A stretch of DNA of 46,091 bases from Candidatus Tenebribacter davisii (GTDB lineage Bacteria; Cloacimonadota; Cloacimonadia; Cloacimonadales; TCS61), in NCBI GenBank assembly GCA_030765535.1, contig JAVCCH010000062.1, forward strand, positions 1 through 46,091, given 5' to 3'. The notes beneath the pieces were generated by a model that was not told the DNA's origin, did no database searches, and saw only the letters and a list, made by a program, of their open reading frames with translations. The translations under genes were made by a program, and so were the position numbers. Every line of letters begins with the position of its first letter. The first letter of the stretch is position 1. This document shows positions 15,051 to 24,090 of this stretch, piece after piece.

Positions 15051-17790
15051 TTATTTTTAATTGTTTATCAGATTGTATATGTTTGATTGAGAGAGCTATT
15101 TCTTCTGAGATAAAGTTAAGAAGTGTAATATCTTTTTCAGAATACAGGTTTGGATCATCATAACTTTGAACTGCGATTACGCCAATAATTTCATTCTCTA
15201 CTTTAAGTGGGACACCTAACCAGATTAGAGCAGGAGTTCCAATAATCTCAACTTTATTCTCTTTAATCAGCTTTTTTAATAGTTTCTCATCAACAAGTAT
15301 AGATTTACCTGTTTTTAAAACTAATTCTGTCAACGTCTTACCAGCCGGGAAAGTTTCATAATTATCTTTTTCATCTACATCGAAAGGAAGATAGATCATG
15401 TCAGTTTTTTTATTATATAAAGCGATATAGAAATTGGTAGTGTCTATCACGTTTCCCAAAAAATCTCTTATCTTGCTGTAAAGGTCATGCAAATTGTCTA
15501 CTGTATTTACCGCATTGGAAATGTTGAATAATGTTTTTTGTATTTTTTCTGCATGCTTACGCTCATTAATTTCTAAATGCAATTTCTTTGAAGTTTTATT
15601 GAGGTCAGATAAAATAGATAAAGTAGCAATTCTTTGTCTTTCGCTTTTTTCAAAATGCTTTTCCATTTTTTTTGAATTCTCTTTATTTTCTTCTTCCGCT
15701 TTCTTGCGCTCGGTGATGTCACGATCAACCCCGATAAAACCAATTATTTCTTTGTTAAGATCAACTTGAGGTAAGGCAGAACTCTCAAGATAAATGTAAA
15801 TTCCGTCTTTATTACGCCAACGTGTTACAATATTGTTCCACCCAGATTTGTTATGAATAGCTTGTTTATAGATCTCTATGAACATATTTTGATCTTCAGG
15901 GTGCACTAATTCGATTGTGTCCATATTACAAATTTTACTGGAGGAAAATCCTAAGATTTTCTTACAAACATTATTGCTGTAAATATGTTTTCCCTTTAGA
16001 TTCATTTCCCAGATCCAATCGCTTGAGGTTTCTACTAAAGAGCGATATTTTTGTTCGCTATCTGTAAGTGCATTCTCTGCTATTTTACGCTCACTAATAT
16101 CACGAACCATTGCAAGTCTTCCAATAACATTACCATTAATATCAAAAAGATTTGATACATTTAACTCGACTGGTATTTTGCTACCATTTTTATGTAGGAT
16201 TTCAATTTCATAAAGAGGCATCTTTTTACCAGTAAGGCCTTTTTTAAAGCTCTCAATAGATAACTCAACAAATTCTGGAACTATTAATTCTATAAAAGGA
16301 TGACCCAGGAAATGTTTCCAGTTAAAACCTGTTATTCTTTTAGATGCTGGACTAATGTAAGTAAAATTCCCTTCCATATCTAAAGTGATAATTATATCAG
16401 AAGATGTTTCAGCAAGTGCACGATATTTATTTTCACTTTCTTTTAATTCTTTCTCCAGTTGTTTGTGCTCGGTAATATCATTAATGAGTCCTTGCCAGAG
16501 AAAAACTCCATCTTCTCTCTTGAACGAATTGAACAAGGCACGAACCCATCTTATATTCGATTCATCGATTATTAAACGATATTCAAAATCTAAGTTTTTA
16601 TTGGATTGAAAAGCTTTTAAAGATGCTTCATCCAGTGCTTTAAAATCTTCTTCCGGTATTAGTTTGAAATATTCATTTTGATCTTCATATATTTTTTTTG
16701 CTAATTCTTCTCCTACGATCTTTTCCATACCAGGTCCCTGGTAAATGTACTCACGATGTCCATCCGGATGCCATTGATATATAGACACTACACCGGGTAC
16801 ATTCTCTGCAAATAATTTGAATTTTTCTTCGCTTTTTACTAAAGTTTTTTCAGTGATTTTCCTTTTCGCGATATCTTCTTCCAATTCACTGGTGCGTTTC
16901 CTGATAAGTTTTTTCAGTATCCCGTTCCAAGTGTAAATGATTATAAATCCAACAAAACTTAAACATATTATAGAGATTAAGATAAGCCAGAATTGTTTGT
17001 TACTGAAAATCGATTTATTTTTTATTGTAATCCATTTTTTGATTATTGCTTCTTTTTTGTTCGTTGGAATATTTGAAAGAGTTTTTTGAATTATAGTTCC
17101 TAACATAGGCCAGTCTTTACGGGTTAGAATGGATAATTTTGTATAATATCCTGTTTCTCCTGTTACTCGCAGATTCAGTATACCATCTTTCTCAATATAA
17201 TAAAGAGCAATTGGTAACGTTGCTATAATTACATCATGCATACCCATGGAAATATCTCGAAGTCCATCCTGTAGAGAATTCACTTGAACAATTTCTATCT
17301 TAGGATGATGAAGCGTTAACATATCTTGCCACACATATCCTGATACAATTACAACTTTCTTATTATGCAGATGTTCGATCGTTTTGATTTCAGTATAGTC
17401 ATTTCTGGTTATTATCACACCCGGAAAAATCAAGTATGGTGAAGAAAAATCCATATATTCGGCTCTTTGTGGTGTTTGTGCTGCAGCAGATAACATATCA
17501 ACATCTCGATCTCTAGCCTTTTGCAGAACTTCTTCCCAATTGCTACACTTAACAACTTCAAACTTTATATCCAATTCCTGCGAAATTAAATCCATGAATT
17601 CCGTGGAAATCCCTTGATATAAACCGTTTTCATCTATCCATTCTATGGGAGTAAATTCAGGATCGGGTGCAATCCTAATGATTTTATGATTTGAGAGCCA
17701 CCCTCTTTCTTCATTAGTTAGATTTGTATTCGCAGCACGGGCAAATCCCGATATAATCAATATTACAGTAATAAATAATAATTTTTTCAT
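14389..17790 (-). CDS. Membrane sensor kinase: SBP_bac_3-TM-PAS-PAS-PAS-GAF-HisKA_2-HATPase
   Basis: A 1133-residue sensor kinase. A signal sequence (about 1-20) leads a periplasmic solute-binding domain of the SBP_bac_3 type (about 25-265; IAPDPEFTPIEW, DVDMLSAAAQTPQRAEYMDF). One membrane segment follows at about 268-292. Inside the cell come three PAS domains (about 320-440, 448-570, 575-695), a coiled region, a GAF domain (about 745-900) and HisKA_2 (YHRTKNN) with an ATPase domain of the same type as the 885-residue kinase. The SBP domain suggests sensing of an amino acid or similar small solute. The start is the ATG at 17790 with AAAGG upstream; a GTG three codons earlier would overlap that site. 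PAS1-PAS2 are near-copies of those in the 723-residue protein. Confidence 0.9.
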   Translation of the reverse strand: MKKLLFITVILIISGFARAANTNLTNEERGWLSNHKIIRIAPDPEFTPIEWIDENGLYQGISTEFMDLISQELDIKFEVVKCSNWEEVLQKARDRDVDMLSAAAQTPQRAEYMDFSSPYLIFPGVIITRNDYTEIKTIEHLHNKKVVIVSGYVWQDMLTLHHPKIEIVQVNSLQDGLRDISMGMHDVIIATLPIALYYIEKDGILNLRVTGETGYYTKLSILTRKDWPMLGTIIQKTLSNIPTNKKEAIIKKWITIKNKSIFSNKQFWLILISIICLSFVGFIIIYTWNGILKKLIRKRTSELEEDIAKRKITEKTLVKSEEKFKLFAENVPGVVSIYQWHPDGHREYIYQGPGMEKIVGEELAKKIYEDQNEYFKLIPEEDFKALDEASLKAFQSNKNLDFEYRLIIDESNIRWVRALFNSFKREDGVFLWQGLINDITEHKQLEKELKESENKYRALAETSSDIIITLDMEGNFTYISPASKRITGFNWKHFLGHPFIELIVPEFVELSIESFKKGLTGKKMPLYEIEILHKNGSKIPVELNVSNLFDINGNVIGRLAMVRDISERKIAENALTDSEQKYRSLVETSSDWIWEMNLKGKHIYSNNVCKKILGFSSSKICNMDTIELVHPEDQNMFIEIYKQAIHNKSGWNNIVTRWRNKDGIYIYLESSALPQVDLNKEIIGFIGVDRDITERKKAEEENKENSKKMEKHFEKSERQRIATLSILSDLNKTSKKLHLEINERKHAEKIQKTLFNISNAVNTVDNLHDLYSKIRDFLGNVIDTTNFYIALYNKKTDMIYLPFDVDEKDNYETFPAGKTLTELVLKTGKSILVDEKLLKKLIKENKVEIIGTPALIWLGVPLKVENEIIGVIAVQSYDDPNLYSEKDITLLNFISEEIALSIKHIQSDKQLKINLTEKNILLQEIYHRTKNNMQLIISLLKLEAQNMEKRSLTENVGINLLHDSYTVVANKIKSMSLVHEKLYKAKDLSHINLKEYIEDLVRQLMGSYNIRSEKIKLKLELEDVFILIDSAIPLGLILSELITNVFKHAFPNNAKGEISVRLFKEKDDTINLLLGDNGVGIPKEVDLEKTETMGIKTVFSLIKYQLGGQIRYDTDNGMKWNFKFKDNQYKKRV
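16043..16838. repeat. Direct repeat C, copy 1: PAS1-PAS2 coding block
   Basis: Repeated at 19708-20500 with high nucleotide identity by eye, including long identical runs. It encodes the first two PAS domains of the SBP-kinase. Confidence 0.85.
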
Positions 17791-17810
17791 ATGATTCACC
17801 TTTCAATATT

Positions 17811-17838
17811 ATTATAGTTCAATTTACACAACCCTCAA
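17811..17838 (-). promoter_or_regulatory. Possible promoter of the SBP-kinase gene
   Basis: TTGAGG (17838-17833) and TATAAT (17816-17811) on the minus strand are 16 bases apart, in the 52-base gap before the SBP-kinase ATG. The leader would be only about 14 bases. The adjacent gene may also read through. Confidence 0.4.
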
Positions 17839-17842
17839 GTCT

Positions 17843-18005
17843 TCAATATACGATATCATATTTTGGTTCTTTACCAATTTGTTTGAGTGATTCATTGATT
17901 TCTTTTCTTAATTCATTAATTGTAACTTCTCTATTAACAGAAGCTTCATTAAAGATTTCCAGCTCATTCATTCTCTTCTTCATTTGTTCTTCTGCCTGCT
18001 TGCGC
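17843..18005. repeat. Third copy of the PAS-protein C-terminal tail sequence
   Basis: This encodes the C-terminal coiled tail of the 437-residue protein, ending KYDIVY. It closely matches 14037-14190 and 19220-19375. Confidence 0.8.
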
Positions 18006-19156
18006 TCGGTGACATTCTCAGTAATGGCCATTTCAAATAGTGGCTTTCCCCTTTCATCACGAACAATTTGAGATCTAATGTGAACGTAAACAACGCTTCC
18101 ATTTTTATGTATATATCTCTTATCTAATTCGAAATATCGTATTTTACCATCCGATAAATCTTCATACAATTCTTTATTCTGCGCTTCATCATCAGGGTGT
18201 GAGAATTGATTAAAATGTTTGTGCTGCATTTCTTCCGAGGAATAACCTATCATATTACATACTGCAGGATTCACTTCTATAAATTTACCATTCAGATCCG
18301 TAATGCTAACTCCGATCGGAGATTTATCTATCATTAACCGCAGTTTTTCTTCGCTTTTCTTTAGCTTCAGCTCTATCTGCTTTCGTTCAGTGATATCGGT
18401 CATAAAAGCAAGTCCGCATTTTTCTCCCTCCCAAACAGTGGTTGTAGTTCTCATTTCAACAGGGATTATTTTTCCACTTTTTGCAATCACTTTTCTATGA
18501 TATAAATTAGGCGTTTTTTCACCTTTTATCCGGTTTTTATACATCTTAGCATATTTCTTCAGATCATCCGCTGGTGTTATATCCTTCATTGTTAACTCAA
18601 GCATCTCAAGCTCATTATACTCAATTATATCGCTTAATCTTTTGTTTGCATACCTATGCCGTCCATTTGAATCGGCAATAAGTATTCCATCCGGAGAATT
18701 ATCAAGAACATCCTGAAGGTTTTTTCTAATTTCTTTTAATTGTTTTTCACTTTCTTTCAAATCTTCCTTTGCCTGTTTTCGTTCTATCGCATATAGCACT
18801 ATTCGCACCAGATTATTACTATTCATTTCGCTCTTCGTAATACAGTCCTGCGCGCCTGCTTTAATTGCCTCCAATGCCAGGCTTTTATCATCTATACTGG
18901 CAAGAATCACTACCGGTAATCCCGGAGCATATGAACTAATCTTTTTAAAAGTCTCAAGTCCCTGGCTATCAGGTAATTCCAGGTCGAGTAATATCATCTC
19001 GAATTGCTCTTCGCCCAGTAACTTCAGTGACTTGTCGAGTCTTGCTGAATTTGTAATTGCGAACTCAGCTTTTTTGGTTTCTTTCAGCATTTCCATGATA
19101 ATTCTGGCATCACCTGAATTATTATCTACTAATAATAAGCGTATTTTAGGATTCAT
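17843..19156 (-). CDS. Receiver-PAS-PAS protein with coiled C-terminal tail and no kinase domain
   Basis: A 437-residue cytoplasmic protein. The receiver (1-125) keeps Asp58 (ILLDLELPD) and Lys108. Its metal-site pair is DN (LLLVDNNSGD) instead of two acids, and the conserved Ser/Thr before the loop is Ala86 (VVILAS), so normal phosphorylation switching is doubtful. Two PAS domains follow (about 145-265 and 270-392). The last 45 residues form a charged coiled tail (EIFNEASVNREVTINEL, ending KYDIVY) with no catalytic domain. The tail type is known at the end of other PAS proteins. The ATG at 19156 is preceded by a 63-base leader shared with the 885-residue kinase gene. It may act as an adaptor, or be a kinase that lost its output half. 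Confidence 0.85.
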   Translation of the reverse strand: MNPKIRLLLVDNNSGDARIIMEMLKETKKAEFAITNSARLDKSLKLLGEEQFEMILLDLELPDSQGLETFKKISSYAPGLPVVILASIDDKSLALEAIKAGAQDCITKSEMNSNNLVRIVLYAIERKQAKEDLKESEKQLKEIRKNLQDVLDNSPDGILIADSNGRHRYANKRLSDIIEYNELEMLELTMKDITPADDLKKYAKMYKNRIKGEKTPNLYHRKVIAKSGKIIPVEMRTTTTVWEGEKCGLAFMTDITERKQIELKLKKSEEKLRLMIDKSPIGVSITDLNGKFIEVNPAVCNMIGYSSEEMQHKHFNQFSHPDDEAQNKELYEDLSDGKIRYFELDKRYIHKNGSVVYVHIRSQIVRDERGKPLFEMAITENVTERKQAEEQMKKRMNELEIFNEASVNREVTINELRKEINESLKQIGKEPKYDIVY

Positions 19157-19379
19157 TTCTTACTCCTTGAGTATAAATTAAAATTCCATTTTTATATACT
19201 TATGGTTGAAAACGAGTTTTTAATATACGATATCATATTTTGTTTCTTTACCAATTTGTTTGAGTAACTCATTAATTTCTTTTCTTAATTCATTAATTGT
19301 AACTTCTCTATCAACAGAAGCTTCATTAAAGATTTCCAGCTCATTTATTTTACTTTTCAATTCTTCCTCTGCTTTTTTG
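18744..19379. repeat. Direct repeat B, copy 2
   Basis: Matches 13562-14196. Here the tail at 19220-19375 is still joined to a complete upstream gene, so this copy shows the ancestral arrangement. Confidence 0.85.
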
Positions 19380-21391
19380 AGATCGGTGATATCAAGCATA
19401 GAGACAGCGCTTCTTTTAACGTTTGGAATTACTCCAATAGAGAGAATTGTATTTCTTATGTCTCCTTTTGAATCGATCAACCGAACTTCATATTTATCTG
19501 GAACTGATTCCTTATCTTCATATCTGGATTTTTGACGATTCAACATTATCTGTAAATCTTCTTTATACACAAATTCAGTCCAGCTTTTACCTATTAGTTC
19601 GGATGCAGCAAATCCTGTTATTACCTCACATTCTCTATTTACTTGAACTATAGTTGTTTCTTCGTTCACTATCATAGTAGCTGTCCCGGTGGATTCAAAA
19701 ATAGCACGATATTTTTCTTCACTTTCTGCAAGTGCATTCTCTGCTATTTTACGCTCACTGATATCACGAACCATAGCAAGTCTTCCAATAACATTACCTT
19801 TAATATCAAAAAGATTTGATACATTCAACTCGACAGGTATTTTGCTACCATTTTTATGTAAGATTTCAATTTCATAAAGAGGTATCTTTTTACCAGTAAG
19901 ACCTTTTTTAAAACTCTCAATAGATAACTCAACAAATTCTGGAACTATTAATTCCATAAAAGGACGACCCAAAAAATGTTTCCAGTTAAAACCTGTTATT
20001 TTTTTAGATGCTGGACTAATGTAAGTAAAATTCCCTTCCATATCTAAAGTGATAATTATATCAGAAGATGTTTCAGCAAGTGCACGATATTTATTTTCAC
20101 TTTCTATTAATTCTTTCTCCAATTGTTTGCGCTCGGTAATATCATTAATGAGTCCTTGCCAGAGAAAAACTCCATCTTCTATCTGGAATGCGCTGAACAA
20201 GGCACGAACCCATCTTATATTCGAATCATTAATTGTTAACCGATATTCAAAATCTAAGTTTTTACCAGTATGAAAAGCTTTTAAAGATGCTTCATTCAAT
20301 GCCTTGAGATCATCTTCTGGTATTAGTTTGAAATATTCATTATAATCTTTATATATTTTTTTTGCTAATTCTTCTCCTACGATCTTTTCCATACCAGGTC
20401 CCTGGTAAATATACTCACGATGTTCATCAGAATACCATCTATATATTCGCACTACGCCGGGCACATTCTCTGCAAATAATTTGAATTGTGCTTCACTTTT
20501 TTTTAATTGGGCAGTCTTTTTCACAATCTGGTGTTTCAAAATACGGTTGAAAACGAAGATAATTAATGCAAATGATAACATTAGAGCAATGGTAATTTTT
20601 AACCAAAGGGGGAAAGATGTAATTTTTTCATGTTCACCCAGATATTTATCCATCGATATGTAAAAAATTGAATTTTGATCTTTCTTTAACTTTTTAATAT
20701 GAAAATCAAGTTGTTCAAGATAATATGGTGTTAGTTTTGAATTTATAGAGCAGGCATAATGCATACTTGCTGGTTGGAATATGATTGGTGTTCTTTTTAC
20801 TTTATAATCTTTTTCATGTTTTGCACCAAAATCTTTATTTGTAATTCCAACATCTGCTTCATTATTATTCAAAGCTTCAAATACTTTGACGTAATCATCC
20901 ATTTCGATGATGTCACAGTTTATATCGAATTTGTTAATAAGATCTTTTAATCCTTCAGGTCCTTCAATATTAATACTGTTTTTTAGTCCTGCTATTTTTT
21001 TGCCCTCAATATCAAGTATAGTTTGAAAATTTAATCCTCTTTTTGTGTATAATCTTGTCCAACTAAGGAGAACTGTTTCTTTGTTAAACGAGAATTTATT
21101 TTCTCTAGCAGGAGTTATAGCTACATCAATCATTATGTCGATCTCATTAGTTTCCAATTTCTTCAGACACTGATCCCAAGTTCCATGTACCCATTCGATT
21201 TCCCAATATTCCCGATCTGCTATATGTTTTGTAACATCAGCCCAGAATCCACTCATTTCACCGTTTTCATTAGTATATATCTTGGGTGCATTCTCATAAA
21301 CACCAATTTTTACATGTAATTTTTCTTTTGCTGTTAATGATAAGGTACTTAAGAGAATAAAAAAAAATGTTAGTAAAATTGCTTTTTTCAT
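19220..21391 (-). CDS. Membrane sensor SBP_bac_3-TM-PAS-PAS-PAS with coiled tail and no kinase domain
   Basis: A 723-residue protein. A signal peptide (MKKAILLTFFFILLSTLSL) leads a periplasmic SBP_bac_3 domain (about 25-255; VKIGVYENAPKIY, DIMIDVAITPAREN) and one membrane segment (about 265-290). Three cytoplasmic PAS domains and the same coiled tail as the 437-residue protein follow. PAS1 and PAS2 are near-copies of those in the SBP-kinase, while PAS3 resembles PAS1 of the 885-residue kinase. No histidine kinase, GGDEF or other output domain follows, so it must signal through a partner if it signals at all. The start is placed at 21391, where AAGGAG precedes the ATG and a clean signal peptide begins; a longer reading from 21454 lacks both. 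It heads the island's transcription unit. Confidence 0.87.
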   Translation of the reverse strand: MKKAILLTFFFILLSTLSLTAKEKLHVKIGVYENAPKIYTNENGEMSGFWADVTKHIADREYWEIEWVHGTWDQCLKKLETNEIDIMIDVAITPARENKFSFNKETVLLSWTRLYTKRGLNFQTILDIEGKKIAGLKNSINIEGPEGLKDLINKFDINCDIIEMDDYVKVFEALNNNEADVGITNKDFGAKHEKDYKVKRTPIIFQPASMHYACSINSKLTPYYLEQLDFHIKKLKKDQNSIFYISMDKYLGEHEKITSFPLWLKITIALMLSFALIIFVFNRILKHQIVKKTAQLKKSEAQFKLFAENVPGVVRIYRWYSDEHREYIYQGPGMEKIVGEELAKKIYKDYNEYFKLIPEDDLKALNEASLKAFHTGKNLDFEYRLTINDSNIRWVRALFSAFQIEDGVFLWQGLINDITERKQLEKELIESENKYRALAETSSDIIITLDMEGNFTYISPASKKITGFNWKHFLGRPFMELIVPEFVELSIESFKKGLTGKKIPLYEIEILHKNGSKIPVELNVSNLFDIKGNVIGRLAMVRDISERKIAENALAESEEKYRAIFESTGTATMIVNEETTIVQVNRECEVITGFAASELIGKSWTEFVYKEDLQIMLNRQKSRYEDKESVPDKYEVRLIDSKGDIRNTILSIGVIPNVKRSAVSMLDITDLKKAEEELKSKINELEIFNEASVDREVTINELRKEINELLKQIGKETKYDIVY
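19708..20500. repeat. Direct repeat C, copy 2
   Basis: The second copy of 16043-16838, encoding PAS1-PAS2 of the 723-residue sensor. Confidence 0.85.
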
Positions 21392-21422
21392 TATTTTTCT
21401 CCTTAATTCTACAATTGATATA

Positions 21423-21451
21423 ATAAAAATTATTAACTTTTTACATGTCAA
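21423..21451 (-). promoter_or_regulatory. Predicted promoter of the SBP-PAS sensor gene
   Basis: TTGACA at 21451-21446 (minus strand), 60 bases before the ATG. At a 17-base spacing the -10 region reads TTTTAT. Confidence 0.5.
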
Positions 21452-21602
21452 CAACTTTTACTTACAAGACGGTATTGTATTTATGTAATATGATATTGCT
21501 TCTTTTCAGTTCTCACTTTTCTTCTGTTCCAGGTTCGATATCATTATTCCATTCTTTTTAGTCTTTTTTCATGAGTTCTATATCACTATTCATTTTTAAA
21601 GC

Positions 21603-21620
21603 TCTTAGAATTGATTTTTG
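21603..21620. repeat. Perfect 18-base inverted repeat, left arm
   Basis: CTCTTAGAATTGATTTTT, the exact reverse complement of 22285-22302. The arms bound 700 bases of gene-free DNA. Confidence 0.75.
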
Positions 21621-22284
21621 GTGTTTTTCTATATATTTATTCCTTTAGAACTTAAATATTTGTTATGCTGTTCTGCATTATAGCTTCATTGCTTATTTTA
21701 AAAAGAATAATCTCTTATTATCTAAATGTGCTTTCAATCAGTACTTTTAGCTTTTTTCAGATTCTGTAGTAGGGCAGAAGCTCTTATCAAATATTATAAA
21801 AAATCCTTTTTTCTATTTTTTATGTTAAAATTATACTTATTAGTCTTCAATTCATAAGATTTGATTTTGTTAAAACAGTTAAATAACAGGATCATTTAAA
21901 AATTAATTTTATAGATATCCTATTTCGCATTCTGATTTCTTAGAAAAACATGCTATTAATTTATTTCACAATAAATCTAAGGAATAGCAAATGGTACTTA
22001 AATGCTTAAATAGTTATGGAGCAAGATATTACACATAATCATGCAAGTTTACATAATATATATTATCACATGTTTGAAATCAGGCTGTTTTTAGATACTT
22101 ATTGCTGAAATATCTGCTCTCCTCCACTATAATTTTATTTCTAAGGAATTATACTAAATTATATTTACTGCTGTTAAAACTTGTTTTTGTATTCTTATTT
22201 TTAAATATGTTTAGTAGAATGTATTTTATAAAATAATAATAAATATTGAAAATAATTAAAAAGTATAGAATACATTAAATTCTT

Positions 22285-22302
22285 AAAAATCAATTCTAAG
22301 AG
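22285..22302. repeat. Perfect 18-base inverted repeat, right arm
   Basis: AAAAATCAATTCTAAGAG pairs exactly with 21603-21620. No target-site duplication is obvious outside the arms. Confidence 0.75.
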
Positions 22303-22359
22303 ACGAAAAAATAAAAGTAGAGTAAATTTACATAATATTAATATAATTAAATGATTCCT

Positions 22360-24090
22360 TTAATCTTCAAAGAATGGATTTAAATTCTCAACCTCTTCAG
22401 CTTGGAGTATCTCAAAAACTTCTTCCGGGCTCTTAGATTTTATAATTTGATCTTTTATCTCAGGATGATGACCGAATATTTTGGCAATATTAGCTAAAAT
22501 ATTAAGATGAAGATCATAATTCTTTGTTGGTGTTGCAATGAGTATCATAATATTAACAGGAAGATCATCAATTGAATCAAAGGGTATACCGGTTTTTGAA
22601 ATACCGATTACACCGCGAATTTTAGGTCCTCCATCTATAATAGCATGCGGAATCGCCAGGTTTCCACCAATTCCGGTTGAGATATCTTTTTCTCGTTTAA
22701 TAATCGATCTTTTTAATTCGTTTAAGGATATTTCATGAATTTTGTGAGAACGATGTAAAAAAACTGCCAATTTATCAAGAGCGTCCCATTTGTCTTTTGC
22801 TTTAAGATCAATAGTGATATACTCTTCTTGCAAAAAATCCATTAAACGTATTCTGTTCTTATGGCTCTCACCCGCTTTAATTATTGCTTTTTTTGTGAAT
22901 ATTGGACCCAACAGCTCGTTTATCACTACTGCTGCAAGTACAATTGATGTGATCTGCCCAGAATACTCATGTAGGAAACTACTATTTTCAATCAACAGTA
23001 TTAAACCAATAGCAACCCCAGCTATTGGATAGAGCGAAATCCCAATCCATCTTTTGATCGTTTTTGTTGATCTTGCGATATAAGCACCTAAAGTTGGTGC
23101 TATGGTCTTCCCTATTAACCGTGAGACAATAAGGACTATACCTGCATATCCAGCTGATTTCATAACTCCCAGATCAAAGTGAGTTCCGGCTAGAACAAAG
23201 AACAATGTAAAAACTTCTATTTCTATATCTTTGAAAGCTCCAAAAAAGATTGAACTATATTTTGAATAATTTGTAATAATAATTCCCAGGAAAAGGCATG
23301 ATAAAAGCCCAGACAGGTGTATTAGCTGAGAAGTTCCTACAGTAAGTACAACTGCTAAAATTACCATAGCCAGGAATGAAATCCTGATCTTCCGTTTTTC
23401 AGTAAAATAAATCAGCGTTCCACCCACCGCAATTCCAATAAATGCCGACTCTAAAAGCATTAATAGCGGTTTTGAGATCAAATTAAGTACAGTAATATCA
23501 TGCATTGTACTTTTATAAAATAGATAATTAAACACAGTATAGAATATCAAAATTGTTAATACATTATTTAAAGCTACTACAGCAAGTATCGTTTTAGTGA
23601 ATATACCTTTAGCACGATTTTCACGAATTATATGTAATGTAGAGCCCGGAGCAGTTGTAATGGCTATAGACGCTACCAGTAAGCTTACTTCAAATGACAG
23701 ATGAGCTATTTTATATAAAGAAAAAAATACAATAACCGGTGTGATTATAACATCTGAAAGAGTAATTAAAGTTATTCGTTTCCCGGCACTGCGTAGTTTT
23801 TGGAAATCAATATGACTTCCAATTGAAAGTCCAATAAAACCCAGAGCGAAATTTGTGATAGGAGCTAAAGAGGTAAACGCGCTATCCTGGAAGATATTTA
23901 ATACATAACGCCCCAGTATTACACCTCCGATGATTTGAGCTGTTATGGTGGGAATATGAAGCTTAGAAGCAATTTTTGTAGCGATATAACCTGTTATAAG
24001 CAAAACAGCTAATACTAAAAGTGGATTAGGATGATTTAATAAGGCAGTTTCATGTTGAAGCCATAATTGAATATGCTTCAATATACTCAT
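22360..24090 (-). CDS. Cation:proton antiporter (CPA2-like) fused to a PTS EIIA domain
   Basis: A 576-residue inner-membrane protein. Residues about 20-395 hold roughly a dozen membrane segments of the Na+/H+ exchanger (Kef/CPA2-like) type, including GGVILGRYVL and the half-helix-like GLLSCLFLGIIITNYSK. The C-terminal 160 residues are an EIIA domain of the fructose/nitrogen (PtsN) class, with the phosphorylatable histidine in GGNLAIPHAI and the second conserved histidine in NYDLHLNIL. No NAD-binding RCK domain is present. The fusion suggests control of ion exchange by a phosphotransfer state, though no EI or HPr gene is nearby. The ATG overlaps the miaB stop (ATGA), so translation is coupled. 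Confidence 0.88.
   Translation of the reverse strand: MSILKHIQLWLQHETALLNHPNPLLVLAVLLITGYIATKIASKLHIPTITAQIIGGVILGRYVLNIFQDSAFTSLAPITNFALGFIGLSIGSHIDFQKLRSAGKRITLITLSDVIITPVIVFFSLYKIAHLSFEVSLLVASIAITTAPGSTLHIIRENRAKGIFTKTILAVVALNNVLTILIFYTVFNYLFYKSTMHDITVLNLISKPLLMLLESAFIGIAVGGTLIYFTEKRKIRISFLAMVILAVVLTVGTSQLIHLSGLLSCLFLGIIITNYSKYSSIFFGAFKDIEIEVFTLFFVLAGTHFDLGVMKSAGYAGIVLIVSRLIGKTIAPTLGAYIARSTKTIKRWIGISLYPIAGVAIGLILLIENSSFLHEYSGQITSIVLAAVVINELLGPIFTKKAIIKAGESHKNRIRLMDFLQEEYITIDLKAKDKWDALDKLAVFLHRSHKIHEISLNELKRSIIKREKDISTGIGGNLAIPHAIIDGGPKIRGVIGISKTGIPFDSIDDLPVNIMILIATPTKNYDLHLNILANIAKIFGHHPEIKDQIIKSKSPEEVFEILQAEEVENLNPFFED

Larger units (their letters stand above)
21452..22359. other. Gene-free AT-rich stretch
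   Basis: About 900 bases with no credible gene on either strand. Only very short frames occur, for example 15 codons from 21991 on the plus strand behind AAGGA. It carries a perfect 18-base inverted repeat (listed separately). No clear hairpin terminator follows the antiporter gene. It may be decayed mobile DNA, but no transposase remnant was recognised. Confidence 0.6.

Noticed and set aside
8484-21391. Defence or phage island
   Set aside because: No integrase, nuclease, toxin or phage gene was found in it. All products are signalling proteins.
21392-21454. N-terminal extension of the SBP-PAS sensor
   Set aside because: The ATG at 21391 has AAGGAG and starts a clean signal peptide. The extension would cover the predicted promoter region.
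21991-22038. 15-codon frame behind AAGGA in the gene-free stretch
   Set aside because: Too short, with no downstream gene to couple to and no recognisable product.
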